From Epilithonimonas sp. JDS (GTDB lineage Bacteria > Bacteroidota > Bacteroidia > Flavobacteriales > Weeksellaceae), in assembly GCF_021261315.1 (NCBI RefSeq), contig NZ_JAJSAX010000001.1, positions 1,364,001-1,428,000 on the forward strand: 64,000 nucleotides of DNA, given 5' to 3'. The position numbers and the translations under genes are program-made. Below the pieces are notes generated by a model that was not told where the DNA came from, ran no database searches, and saw only the letters and a program-made list of their open reading frames with translations. Below are positions 52,417 to 61,059 of this stretch, piece after piece; position 1 is the stretch's first letter; each line of letters begins with the position of its first letter.

Positions 52417-52491
52417 TTCGACTCCGCTCAGTGTGACAAATCTAATATTAGCTTAATGTTTTAACAGTGTCAGTCTGAGCGGAGTCGAAGA
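52417..52491. repeat. REP-like inverted repeat, CTTCGACTCCGCTCAG family, best copy
   Basis: CTTCGACTCCGCTCAGTGTG (from 52417) faces TCAGTCTGAGCGGAGTCGAA (52471-52490), giving a 22-23 bp near-perfect stem with a ~29-nt loop. A weaker copy is at 10124-10215. Confidence 0.9.
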
Positions 52492-52579
52492 CTTTTCAGT
52501 TTGAAACATCACCGCAAGCGACAATTTGTCATTAATTGTTGGATGGTCTTTTTTTTGTGAAATCTTGATGGACTAGGGA

Positions 52580-52680
52580 AACCCGCGACAGGGATAGAAG
52601 TGGAAATCCTTTTGCTTGGGAAATGCGTCAATCGGTGACAAATCGTGAAAAGCAAAAGATTGCAACGGATAGCCCGGTGA
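52580..52680 (+). repeat. Dispersed repeat, variant copy 4 (CCCGC...GGATAGCCCGG)
   Basis: AACCCGCGACAGGGATAGAA and GTGGAAATCC at one end, TTGCAACGGATAGCCCGGTG at the other, with an inner stem TTTTGCTT/AAGCAAAA (52610-52617 and 52650-52657). Read on the opposite strand, copies 1-3 also run CCCGC, GAGTGGATCC, stem, GCGGATA/GCGGAA, GCTGCCC, so this looks like a distant member with a different stem. Confidence 0.75.
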
Positions 52681-52789
52681 CAAAATAGCGTGGGATTTAG
52701 CTTTGGCTTTTGGCAGTCGCCCAAACTATGTTTGAGAGTGGGAGAGTTCGGGAGTTTGAGATTAAAAAATTAACAAAAAATATATAAAT

Positions 52790-54679
52790 ATGTCAACAGG
52801 AAGTATTAATGTGTCGGTGGAGAATATTTTTCCGCTGATCAAGAAGTTTCTTTACAGTGATCACGAGATCTTTCTTCGTGAATTGATTTCGAATGCGACG
52901 GATGCAACGACGAAGTTGAAACATCTGACCGTGATCGGTGAAGCGAAAGTGGATTATGGTAATCCGATCATCGAGGTGAAAATTGATAAGGAGGCGAAAA
53001 CGCTGAGCATCAAGGATCAAGGTCTTGGGATGACGGGCGAGGAAGTTGAGAAATACATCAACCAAGTGGCGTTTTCCGGTGCGGAGGAATTCCTTGAAAA
53101 ATATAAGGATTCTGCGAAAGATGCTGGGATTATCGGCCATTTTGGTCTTGGATTTTATTCGGCGTTTATGGTGGCGGAGAAAGTGGAAATCTTCACGAAA
53201 TCTTACAAAGAAGATAGTAAAGCAGTTCGTTGGATCTGCGACGGAAGTCCGGAATATACTTTGGAAGAAACCGAAAAATCTGACAGAGGAACGGAAATCG
53301 TGCTTCATATTGCAGAGGATTCTTTGGAATTTTTGGAAGAATCTAAAATCCGTGAGCTTTTGACGAAGTATAACAAGTTCAATCAAATTCCAATTAAATT
53401 TGGGACGAAAACGGAGACCTTGCCTTTGCCAGAAGGTTCTGCGGAAGATGCAAAGCCAGAAACGGTTGAGGTAGATAATATCATCAACAATCCAACGCCG
53501 GCTTGGACAAAAGCGCCGAGCGAACTGAAAGCTGAGGATTACAACAATTTCTACAGAGAATTGTATCCGATGCAGTTTGAAGATCCGTTGTTTCATATCC
53601 ATTTGAATGTGGATTATCCGTTCAATTTGACGGGTGTTTTGTTCTTCCCGAAATTGGCGAACAACCTTAATATCGAAAAAGATAAAATTCAGTTGTATCA
53701 AAATCAAGTCTTTGTGACGGATGAGGTGAAAGGAATTGTTCCTGATTTCTTGATGTTGCTGAGAGGTGTGATCGATTCTCCGGATATTCCATTGAACGTT
53801 TCCCGTTCTTACTTGCAGGCTGATGGCGCAGTGAAGAAAATCTCTTCTTACATCACGAAAAAAGTGGCGGACAAAATGGTTTCTCTTTTCAACGAAAATC
53901 GTGAAGATTACCAGCAAAAATGGAATGACATCAAGATTGTGATCGAGTACGGAATGATCTCTGAAGATAAATTCTATGAGAAGTCTGACAAGTTTGCGCT
54001 CTATCCAACGACGGAAGGTCAATATTATCTTTGGAATGAATTGGTTGAGAAGATCAAACCAACTCAAACGGACAAAGATGGAAAAACAGTGATCCTCTAC
54101 GCAACCAACGCGGATGAGCAACACAGCTACATCGCGTCTGCGAGAGACAAAGGTTATGAAGTCTTGTTGTTGGATTCTCCAATTGTTCCGCACTTGATCC
54201 AGAAATTGGAAAGCTCTAAGGAAAATGTTTCTTTTGCAAGAGTAGATGCAGATCACATTAATAATTTGATCAAAAAAGACGAACCTGTTATTTCAAAATT
54301 GAATGAAACGGATAAGGAAACTTTGAAGAAAAATATCGAGGAATCTATCAATGATCAAAAGTTTACCGTTCAGTTGGAAGATCTGGATTCTACAGATGCA
54401 CCGTTTACCTTGACTCAGCCAGAGTTTATCAGAAGAATGAAAGATATGCAGGCGACCGGCGGTGGAGGAATGTTCGGAATGGGCGGTTTCCCGGAAATGT
54501 ATAATTTGGTGGTGAATTCTAACTCAGATTTTGCTGGAGAATTATTGAAAAAAGATAATGCGGAAGAGAAAACTGCGATGATCAATCAAGCTTTGGATCT
54601 GGCAAAATTGTCTCAGAATCTTTTAAAAGGAAAAGAATTGACAGACTTTATCAAGCGTAGTTTTGAGAGTTTGAAATAA
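52790..54679 (+). CDS. htpG: Molecular chaperone HtpG (Hsp90)
   Basis: Bacterial Hsp90 of 629 residues. ATPase domain (GHKL): IFLRELISNATDATTKLKHL, LSIKDQGLGMTGEEVEKYIN, SGAEEFLEKY, GIIGHFGLGFYSAFMVAEKV; middle domain with FPKLANNLNIEKDKIQLYQN and GVIDSPDIPLNVSRSYLQAD; C-terminal dimer domain ending LTDFIKRSFESLK. Compared with E. coli HtpG a short acidic insert (PEGSAEDAKPETVEVDNI) is present, and a Gly/Met-rich stretch (ATGGGGMFGMGGFPEMY) lies near residue 555. Monocistronic. A 487-codon open frame on the opposite strand is an artefact of its codon use. Confidence 0.98.
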   Translation: MSTGSINVSVENIFPLIKKFLYSDHEIFLRELISNATDATTKLKHLTVIGEAKVDYGNPIIEVKIDKEAKTLSIKDQGLGMTGEEVEKYINQVAFSGAEEFLEKYKDSAKDAGIIGHFGLGFYSAFMVAEKVEIFTKSYKEDSKAVRWICDGSPEYTLEETEKSDRGTEIVLHIAEDSLEFLEESKIRELLTKYNKFNQIPIKFGTKTETLPLPEGSAEDAKPETVEVDNIINNPTPAWTKAPSELKAEDYNNFYRELYPMQFEDPLFHIHLNVDYPFNLTGVLFFPKLANNLNIEKDKIQLYQNQVFVTDEVKGIVPDFLMLLRGVIDSPDIPLNVSRSYLQADGAVKKISSYITKKVADKMVSLFNENREDYQQKWNDIKIVIEYGMISEDKFYEKSDKFALYPTTEGQYYLWNELVEKIKPTQTDKDGKTVILYATNADEQHSYIASARDKGYEVLLLDSPIVPHLIQKLESSKENVSFARVDADHINNLIKKDEPVISKLNETDKETLKKNIEESINDQKFTVQLEDLDSTDAPFTLTQPEFIRRMKDMQATGGGGMFGMGGFPEMYNLVVNSNSDFAGELLKKDNAEEKTAMINQALDLAKLSQNLLKGKELTDFIKRSFESLK

Positions 54680-54702
54680 TAGTATTTCATTATTAAGCAT
54701 AA

Positions 54703-54735
54703 AAAAGCGGAACTAAATTTTAGTTCCGCTTTTTC
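54703..54735. terminator. Bidirectional terminator between htpG and prc
   Basis: AAAAGCGGAACTA (54703-54715) with TAGTTCCGCTTTT (54721-54733); A and T runs on both sides. Confidence 0.92.
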
Positions 54736-54736
54736 G

Positions 54737-56857
54737 TTATTTGATCTTCGAAAGAACATCTACCGTTTCTTCCAGATAGAAATCCCGTTCAAGATTCTTT
54801 CTCCAGTTTTCTGTTTTCTTGGCAAATGCCTCGTCTTTTTTAATTCTTTCTGCTTCGTCCGGATGAATGGTGAATTTCAATCCGTTGTTGAATTTGTCCA
54901 AACCTTTGAACTTCTCGATCTGCGCTTTACGCGTTTTCATCAGCTCATTGAATTTGGTTTGATTTAATGTAATCGTTTCTTCTTTATCCAGGGCTTCTTT
55001 CCATTCGGAAGATTCCTGCAGCATCTTGTAATTTTGATTGTTTACAAGTTGCTTGTCAAGTTCTGCCTGCAATTGAGGAATGTTAAGTCCAGCCAATTTC
55101 TTGTAAGAAGTAGTTTCAATTTTGTCCCAAGGCAAAGCGAATTGGTCAAAACGTTCTCCAATTTCTGAGTAGGAGAAGAAATCTTTCATCTTAAGGTCAG
55201 ATTCCACACCTTTTCTCTGAGTCGATTCTCCGGAGATTCTGTAGAATTTCTGAATCGTTAATTTCAAAGCTCCGAAATCATCATTCGTATTCAGGAATCT
55301 GTTAAGCTCAACAAACGTCTGAACTGTTCCTTTTCCGAAAGAACTTGGCGAACCAATAATCGCTGCTCTTCCATAATCCTGAAATGCACCTGCAAGAATC
55401 TCTGAAGCCGAAGCCGACAATTCGTTTTGCATCACAACAAGCGGACCTGTCCAGATCGGCTCATTGGATTTGTTGCTCAACGTTTGAACTTTTCCACGGC
55501 TGTCTTTTACCTGAACATAAGGACCGGCATTCATAAACAAGCCCATAATATCACCAACTTCTGTCAAAGAACCACCGCCATTGCTTCGAAGATCCAGGAT
55601 GATGCCTTCAACATTTTCTTTTTTAAGCTTAAGTAGTTCAGCTTTGATATCATCGGAAGCATTTCTGCCTTTAGGATCTTCAAAGTCCACATTAAAACTT
55701 GGAAGGTAGATGAAGCCGTATTTTTTTCCATTTTTCGCAGTCACCGCTATACTTCTTGCAAAAGTATCTTCAATTGCTACTTCTTCACGGATCATTGTTA
55801 CTTCTTTGATGGTCTTGTCTTTTTTCTCAACGGTTAAAGTTACCGGAGTTCCTTTTTCACCACGGATCAATCTTACAGCTTCATCGGACAGCATTCCGAC
55901 AACGTTTACCGCTTCTTCGTTCGGTTTTGATTTTACTTTTAAGATTTTATCGCCGGCTGTCAATTGCTTTGATTTCCAGGCTGGCGCACCGATTGTCAAT
56001 TCACCCAGATACAGATAACCTCTTTTTTCTTGGATTAATGCACCAATTCCGATCACTTTTCCGGTGAACTGCATATCAAATTCCTCTTTACTTTTCGGAG
56101 AGAAATAATTGGTGTGAGGATCGAAAACTTCGGTGTAAGCGTTCATATAAACGGAGAACCAGTCCATTTTCTTTCTTTTCTTGAATCGTCTGAAAGAATC
56201 TGTGATCATATCTTTAACCTCCGCAGTTGCTTTCTCACGCTTCTTTTCCATAGAAAGTGGCGCATATTTGATCGTGTCCGGAAGTTTGTTGTTGATGACA
56301 GAATCTTTCTTTTTTTTCTGAGACTCTTCTTTGCTGGTCAAGGTTTCCATTTCCTGAAGGATGTTGTACTTGATGTACTTTTTCCACTCATTGTACTGTT
56401 GTTTGGCATCAGCCGGATTAACTCTTTTTTTCGGTTCAAGGATCAATTCGTCGTTTTCTTCCAAATTGATTGGTTTCGAAAGAATGTCCTGAGCCATTTT
56501 GTCGATTTCGTCAACACGCTGATAAAGTCTGTCGACTGTCAGTTTATAAAAAACGAGATTACCATTGTTCAGATAATCATCCAGCTTTGTGTAATGTTTT
56601 TTGAACTCATCCATATCGGATTGCAGGAAATATCTTTTGGATGCATCCACATCTTCCATATATTTATCAAAAACATCTTGTGAGTAAGCGTCGTTAATAG
56701 GTTTTGGACTGTAATGAAGGTATGAGAGTGTATTCTTTACGCTTACCATTATCGTCTGCATTTTTTCATCGTCATTTTGAGGGGAGTTGAAACAGAACAT
56801 CAGCGTCATCAGTGGCGCAAACATCAGCAGTTTCTTGAACTTGATTTTTTTGAACAT
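54737..56857 (-). CDS. prc: Carboxy-terminal processing peptidase (tail-specific protease, S41)
   Basis: Periplasmic serine protease of 706 residues. N-terminal membrane/signal segment (KKLLMFAPLMTLMFCFNS), a helical N-terminal domain (tail-specific protease N-terminal region), a PDZ domain around 235-320 (GIGALIQEKRGYLYLGELTI), and the S41 domain with GIILDLRSNGGGSLTEVGDI, catalytic Ser in NELSASASEILAGAFQDYGR and Lys in PSSFGKGTVQTFVELNRFL. A C-terminal DUF3340-type helical domain follows, as in E. coli Prc. Substrates are proteins with nonpolar C-termini. Monocistronic; divergent from surE. Confidence 0.96.
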   Translation of the reverse strand: MFKKIKFKKLLMFAPLMTLMFCFNSPQNDDEKMQTIMVSVKNTLSYLHYSPKPINDAYSQDVFDKYMEDVDASKRYFLQSDMDEFKKHYTKLDDYLNNGNLVFYKLTVDRLYQRVDEIDKMAQDILSKPINLEENDELILEPKKRVNPADAKQQYNEWKKYIKYNILQEMETLTSKEESQKKKKDSVINNKLPDTIKYAPLSMEKKREKATAEVKDMITDSFRRFKKRKKMDWFSVYMNAYTEVFDPHTNYFSPKSKEEFDMQFTGKVIGIGALIQEKRGYLYLGELTIGAPAWKSKQLTAGDKILKVKSKPNEEAVNVVGMLSDEAVRLIRGEKGTPVTLTVEKKDKTIKEVTMIREEVAIEDTFARSIAVTAKNGKKYGFIYLPSFNVDFEDPKGRNASDDIKAELLKLKKENVEGIILDLRSNGGGSLTEVGDIMGLFMNAGPYVQVKDSRGKVQTLSNKSNEPIWTGPLVVMQNELSASASEILAGAFQDYGRAAIIGSPSSFGKGTVQTFVELNRFLNTNDDFGALKLTIQKFYRISGESTQRKGVESDLKMKDFFSYSEIGERFDQFALPWDKIETTSYKKLAGLNIPQLQAELDKQLVNNQNYKMLQESSEWKEALDKEETITLNQTKFNELMKTRKAQIEKFKGLDKFNNGLKFTIHPDEAERIKKDEAFAKKTENWRKNLERDFYLEETVDVLSKIK

Positions 56858-57026
56858 AAATTTTAATCTGTACTTATATTAGTCAAAATTTTCTTTTGAA
56901 TGTTACGTTGGTATTCAAAAACGAAACCAAATTTAACACCTTATTTTATTTTACTCATTATAAATTGGTTATTTTTGAGATAATTTTGAAAATCTCGCAA
57001 AAAGCGAAAAATATAAATAAAATTTT

Positions 57027-57791
57027 ATGAGCAAACCATTGATACTGGTAACCAATGATGATGGAATTACGGCGCCGGGAATTAGAAAATTAATCAGCAT
57101 AGTCAACCAAATCGGAGACGTCATCGTAGTCGCTCCAAACTCTCCTCAAAGTGGAAAAGGGCACGCTATTACGATCAACTCAACTTTAAGCTTCGAAGAA
57201 CTGAATCTTGATGGCCCTCAAAAAGATTTTTCATGTTCCGGAACACCTGTAGACTGCGTGAAAATGGCATTAGACAAAATCCTTCCGAGAAGACCGGATT
57301 TGGTGGTTTCAGGCGTCAATCACGGTTCCAATTCTTCTATTAATGTTATTTACTCTGGAACGATGTCTGCCGCAGTAGAAGCTGGAGTAGAAGGTTTGCC
57401 GGCGATTGGCTTTTCTCTTGGCGACTTGAAATGGGAAGCGGACTTTGACCAGGCTGAGGATTTTATTAAAGATATTATTCTGAAAACGATTGAAAAACCA
57501 ATGCCTAAAGGCGTTGTGTTGAATGTCAATATTCCAAACCTTAAAAAAGAAGAGATCAAAGGCATCAAAGTCTGTAAGCAGGCGAATGCTAAATGGGAAG
57601 AAAGCTTCGACGAAAGAACCAATCCGCACGGTAAAAAATATTACTGGCTGACAGGCTATTTCAATAATATGGATGTGTCCGAAGATGCAGACGAAACTGC
57701 TTTAGCTAATGGATTCATCAGCATCGTTCCTGTGAAATTTGATTTGACAGCGTACGAGTATATGAATGAACTGAATTCTATTTATCAATAA
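57027..57791 (+). CDS. surE: 5'/3'-nucleotidase SurE
   Basis: Metal-dependent nucleotidase of 254 residues that removes phosphate from nucleoside monophosphates. Signatures: ILVTNDDGITAPGIRKLISI (metal ligands in NDDG), VVAPNSPQSGKGHAITINST, CSGTPVDCVKMALDKI, DLVVSGVNHGSNSSINVIYS (Asn ligand) and GTMSAAVEAGVEGLPAIGFS. Two TAnnTTTG-like strings (TATTTTTG at 56970, TAATTTTG at 56981) lie upstream. Likely co-transcribed with the Crp/Fnr gene 13 nt downstream. Confidence 0.97.
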   Translation: MSKPLILVTNDDGITAPGIRKLISIVNQIGDVIVVAPNSPQSGKGHAITINSTLSFEELNLDGPQKDFSCSGTPVDCVKMALDKILPRRPDLVVSGVNHGSNSSINVIYSGTMSAAVEAGVEGLPAIGFSLGDLKWEADFDQAEDFIKDIILKTIEKPMPKGVVLNVNIPNLKKEEIKGIKVCKQANAKWEESFDERTNPHGKKYYWLTGYFNNMDVSEDADETALANGFISIVPVKFDLTAYEYMNELNSIYQ

Positions 57792-57804
57792 AAAACAATG
57801 ATGG

Positions 57805-58374
57805 ATGGAATTTATGAAACAATTTCTGCGCGCAAATAATATTCCTATTTCAGAAGAAAGCTGGAAGATATATAGCGAGAAGAACGTTCGGATAGAATAC
57901 AAAAAGGGAGACCAGATCCTCAAAGAAGGCGAAGTAGAAAACTACCTGTCTTTTGTGGAAGATGGTACAGCCAGATTGTTTTTTGTAAAACAAAATAGGG
58001 AGCTTACTACGCGGTTTGTCTTCAAGCACCAATATCTCACATCCTATGATTCTTTTTTGCAAAGGTCGCCGTCCAGATGCACTGTAGAGGCGCTTACAGA
58101 TCTGGTTGTCTGGCAGATTCATTATGACGATCTACAGGAAGTCTACACAAAATCCAGCCAGGGAAATCTGATTGGAAGAGTGACAGTAGAACAGATTTAT
58201 CTGGCAAAATCAGCGAAGGAATTCTCGTATCTGAGCGAATCTGCGGAAGAGCGATATTTGAAATTAATGAAAGAACAGCCGAATCTCTTTCAGCTGATCC
58301 CACTGAAACATATTGCCACATATCTTGGAATCACACCGCAGGCACTGAGCCGAATAAGAAAACGCATTTCTTAA
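57805..58374 (+). CDS. Crp/Fnr family transcriptional regulator (3)
   Basis: Regulator of 189 residues with a cyclic-nucleotide-binding type domain (VRIEYKKGDQILKEGEVENY, SFVEDGTARLFFVKQNRELT, RFVFKHQYLTSYDSFLQRSP), a dimer helix and the C-terminal helix-turn-helix HIATYLGITPQALSRIRKRI. ATG 57814 is an alternative start. It follows surE closely and is a paralogue of the regulators at 42025 and 49529. Effector and targets unknown. Confidence 0.93.
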   Translation: MEFMKQFLRANNIPISEESWKIYSEKNVRIEYKKGDQILKEGEVENYLSFVEDGTARLFFVKQNRELTTRFVFKHQYLTSYDSFLQRSPSRCTVEALTDLVVWQIHYDDLQEVYTKSSQGNLIGRVTVEQIYLAKSAKEFSYLSESAEERYLKLMKEQPNLFQLIPLKHIATYLGITPQALSRIRKRIS

Positions 58375-58449
58375 CCATGGTTCATTTGATATGTCATAAA
58401 TAACATTTACATTTGTAAAGAGCATTCAGAATGAAAGTTCCGAATGACG

Positions 58450-58485
58450 AAAAAAAGTGTTCAGAGAGATCTGGATGCTTTTTTT
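58450..58485 (+). terminator. Terminator of the surE-Crp/Fnr operon
   Basis: AAAAAAGTGTTCAG (58451-58464) with CTGGATGCTTTTTT (58471-58484), including G-U pairs, then T run. It lies inside the longer frame of the methyltransferase and argues for the later start. Confidence 0.7.
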
Positions 58486-58493
58486 ATTAATTT

Positions 58494-58501
58494 TATCTTT
58501 G
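58494..58501 (+). promoter_or_regulatory. -7 element for the methyltransferase
   Basis: TATCTTTG, 17 nt before ATG 58519 and after the upstream terminator; it decides the start. Confidence 0.55.
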
Positions 58502-58518
58502 CAGCAAGTTTATTAATT

Positions 58519-59208
58519 ATGATCGATCTTCCCGGACTTGCCATCAAAAATTTCCACCAAAAAACAAGCAGAGCAAAACTCTACGTTCACGATACTTTCG
58601 GTCCAAGGGTAGAAATGCCGATTTCTCTCTATTTCCGAAACGAAAAACAATTGCCCAAGCTCGAGAAGAAAGCGTTGGGTCTTTGCCAAGGAAAGGTTTT
58701 AGATATTGGGGCAGGCGCAGGAAGTCACGCCTTAATTCTTCAAAATAAAAATTTCGATGTCGTTGGATTGGAAATTTCTCCGGCAGCTTGTGAAGTAATG
58801 AAAGATCGAGGTTTGAAAAATGTGATTTGTGAAGATATTTTCAAATTTAATGATGAAAAATTCGACACACTTTTGTTATTAATGAACGGAATCGGATTGT
58901 GTGGCGATCTGGAAGGCTTCAGAAAATTTCTCAAAAAAGCAGAAACTTTGCTTAACGAAAATGGCATTTTAATTTTTGATTCTTCGGATATTAATTATAT
59001 GTACGAGGACGATATATTCCCGACGGATCGATATTACGGTGAAGTTACTTGTAGCTACGAATATCAGAAGGAAGTTACAGATTGGTTCAAATGGCTTTAT
59101 TTAGATCAGGAAACTTTAGAAAAAATAGCTACTGAAGAAGGCTGGAAATCAGAATTAATTTTCCGGGATGAGAATGATCAATATCTCGTAAAACTTTCTA
59201 AGAAATAA
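58519..59208 (+). CDS. Class I SAM-dependent methyltransferase
   Basis: Protein of 229 residues from ATG 58519. Motif I GKVLDIGAGAGSHALIL, motif post-I VVGLEISPAACEVMKDRGL, then CEDIFKFNDEKFDTLLLLMN and FLKKAETLLNENGILIFDSS, a standard Rossmann-fold methyltransferase. The substrate-side C-terminus (YYGEVTCSYEYQKEVTDWFK) does not identify the target. The frame extends 25 codons upstream to 58444, but that part contains the terminator and the -7 element. Single-gene unit. Confidence 0.9.
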   Translation: MIDLPGLAIKNFHQKTSRAKLYVHDTFGPRVEMPISLYFRNEKQLPKLEKKALGLCQGKVLDIGAGAGSHALILQNKNFDVVGLEISPAACEVMKDRGLKNVICEDIFKFNDEKFDTLLLLMNGIGLCGDLEGFRKFLKKAETLLNENGILIFDSSDINYMYEDDIFPTDRYYGEVTCSYEYQKEVTDWFKWLYLDQETLEKIATEEGWKSELIFRDENDQYLVKLSKK

Positions 59209-59236
59209 AAAAAACCGCCAATTGAAGGCGGTTTTG
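59209..59236. terminator. Bidirectional terminator after the methyltransferase
   Basis: AAAACCGCC (59211-59219) with GGCGGTTTT (59227-59235), A run before and T-rich after. Confidence 0.88.
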
Positions 59237-59278
59237 ATATTATCATTGTACGTTAATACTTTTTACATTAATACAATC

Positions 59279-59788
59279 CTAATTGAAAGCATTGTCATAA
59301 GCCATCGATGAAAAATCAATTTTCAACATCGCTTGAGAATCGATTGGGTTTCCGTCACATTTTGCAGGTTTCCAAGTTTTATTGACTTTTTTAGCCGCTT
59401 CTTTCAAATCATTTAGGAAAGGTTCGCTGTTTGCAACTTTTGGTCCGGCTTCCAGTTTTGACATTACGCCGTCTTTGTTAATGTCCATTTTAACATAGAA
59501 TAAACCGTTGATCACATAAGTTCTCCAGTTCACATTTTCCATCAATTTTTCTTTCAATTCTTTTATGTAGGCATCAGAACCTCCCGGATATCTTAAACTT
59601 TTAAATTTCGCCGGATCGCAGGAATTATCTTTGATTTGATAAATTCCTCTCACGTTATAAGCAACCGAACTTACGGAACTGTCCATCATCGGAATGTCGA
59701 TGTTCATTGACTCTTCAACGTCATTGTTAGTCTGAGCCAAAGCAAAAGAACTTACAAATATGCTAACTGAAAGTAATAGTGATTTCAT
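59279..59788 (-). CDS. Exported TonB C-terminal-like protein
   Basis: Protein of 169 residues with a signal peptide (MKSLLLSVSIFVSSFALAQ). The mature part, SLRYPGGSDAYIKELKEKLM, VINGLFYVKMDINKDGVMSK and AAKKVNKTWKPAKCDGNPID, follows the plan of the TonB C-terminal domain (PGG-x-x-x-F/Y, V-x-F-x-I-x-x-D-G) but without membrane anchor or Pro linker. Two cysteines (in NSCDPAKF and AKCDGN) could pair. A role in envelope signalling is possible; function unknown. Divided from lysA by 59 nt. Confidence 0.82.
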   Translation of the reverse strand: MKSLLLSVSIFVSSFALAQTNNDVEESMNIDIPMMDSSVSSVAYNVRGIYQIKDNSCDPAKFKSLRYPGGSDAYIKELKEKLMENVNWRTYVINGLFYVKMDINKDGVMSKLEAGPKVANSEPFLNDLKEAAKKVNKTWKPAKCDGNPIDSQAMLKIDFSSMAYDNAFN

Positions 59789-59847
59789 AGAATTTGATTT
59801 TGAAAAATATGAAAGAAATTTTATGCCAAAATGTTTCTAGCAACAAA

Positions 59848-61047
59848 TTACAATACTTCAATCTGATTTTTCAATAGATCTTCAAACTCATCTCTTTTTC
59901 TGATGAGATGCGCTTTTCCGTCCAGGAACATCACTTCCGCAGGTTTCAATCTGGAGTTGAAATTTGAACTCATCTCAAAACCGTAAGCGCCCGCATTTCT
60001 GAAAACCAAAACATCGCCTTCTCTCACCTCATTTATTTTTCTGTCCCAAGCGAAAGTGTCTGTCTCACAGATATTTCCAACAACCGTATAAATTCTTTCT
60101 GCACCTTTTGGATTCGATAAATTTTCGATAATGTGATAAGAATCGTAGAACATCGGACGAATCAAATGATTGAAACCAGAATTCACACCCACAAAAACGG
60201 TCGCCGTTGTTTGTTTGATGACATTCGATTTTACCAAGAAATGGCCACTGTCACTCACAAGGAATTTTCCTGGCTCAAACCAAAGTTGGAATTTCTTCCC
60301 AGATTCTTCCTCGTATTTTTTGATAGATGCATTTACTTTTTTCCCAAGAGATTTTACATCCGTTTCGATGTCACCTTCTTGATAAGGCACTTTGAAACCG
60401 CTTCCCATATCCAGATATTTCAAATTCGGGAAATGTTCTGCCAATTCAAACATAATTTCAAGACCTTGGATGAAAACATCTGGGTCTTTGATTTCGCTTC
60501 CCGTATGCATATGAAGACCTTCCACATTCAGATTCGTAGATTTCATAACACGTTCGATGTGGCGCATCTGGTGAATCGAAATCCCAAATTTGGAATCAAT
60601 ATGGCCAGTCGAAATCTTGTGATTTCCACCAGCATAAATGTGCGGATTGATTCTCACAAAAATAGGATAAGAGCCACCGAATTTATTTCCAAATTGCTCA
60701 AGAATAGAGATGTTATCGATGTTGATATGCACTTTATGAGACATTGCTTCCTCAATCTCAGCCAAATCCACACAGTTTGGCGTGAATAGAATTCTGTCGT
60801 TGGAGAAACCAGCTTTCAAGCCCAATTTCACCTCGTTGATAGAAACGCAATCCAAAGATGCGCCCAGTTTTTCTACGTACTTCAGGATATTGATGTTGGT
60901 CAAGGCCTTTGCAGCGTAGAAAAAACGCGTGGTCTTCGAGAAGGAAGACGTCAGCTTTTTATACTGCTCGCTGATGGAATTAACGTCATAAACATACACG
61001 GGCGTCCCGCATTCTTTTGCTATACTTAGCAAGTCCTGATTGGTCAT
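59848..61047 (-). CDS. lysA: Diaminopimelate decarboxylase
   Basis: PLP enzyme that makes L-lysine from meso-diaminopimelate, 399 residues. PLP lysine K47 in RFFYAAKALTNINIL, SLDCVSINEVKLGLKAGFSN, NPHIYAGGNHKISTGHIDSK, HMHTGSEIKDPDVFI, YLDMGSGFKVPY, LWFEPGKFLVSDSGHFLVKS (usual EPGR is EPGK here) and active-site Cys in VGNICETDTFAWDR. Its expression is probably controlled by the 170-nt leader upstream, which has a promoter, two small ORFs and a terminator hairpin. No other lysine-pathway gene is in the window. Confidence 0.96.
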   Translation of the reverse strand: MTNQDLLSIAKECGTPVYVYDVNSISEQYKKLTSSFSKTTRFFYAAKALTNINILKYVEKLGASLDCVSINEVKLGLKAGFSNDRILFTPNCVDLAEIEEAMSHKVHINIDNISILEQFGNKFGGSYPIFVRINPHIYAGGNHKISTGHIDSKFGISIHQMRHIERVMKSTNLNVEGLHMHTGSEIKDPDVFIQGLEIMFELAEHFPNLKYLDMGSGFKVPYQEGDIETDVKSLGKKVNASIKKYEEESGKKFQLWFEPGKFLVSDSGHFLVKSNVIKQTTATVFVGVNSGFNHLIRPMFYDSYHIIENLSNPKGAERIYTVVGNICETDTFAWDRKINEVREGDVLVFRNAGAYGFEMSSNFNSRLKPAEVMFLDGKAHLIRKRDEFEDLLKNQIEVL

Positions 61048-61059
61048 AATCGTAGATTT

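Larger units (their letters stand above)
52272..52789. other. Gene-free divergent spacer with two dispersed repeats
   Basis: 518 nt between scpA (minus) and htpG (plus), the largest gap in the window. It contains ACCACAAAAGGCACAAAAG near 52324, the REP-like inverted repeat at 52417-52491 and the hairpin repeat at 52580-52680. No ORF over 70 codons with coding character and no clear TAnnTTTG were seen. Confidence 0.8.

Noticed and set aside
52793-54256. 487-codon open frame opposite htpG
   Set aside because: It mirrors htpG in the antisense frame; the sense strand encodes a full Hsp90 with all motifs, and the antisense translation has no recognisable domain and is rich in Phe, Arg and His as expected of a shadow.
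58444-58518. N-terminal extension of the methyltransferase
   Set aside because: Contains a hairpin with T run and a TATCTTTG promoter element, so ATG 58519 is preferred.
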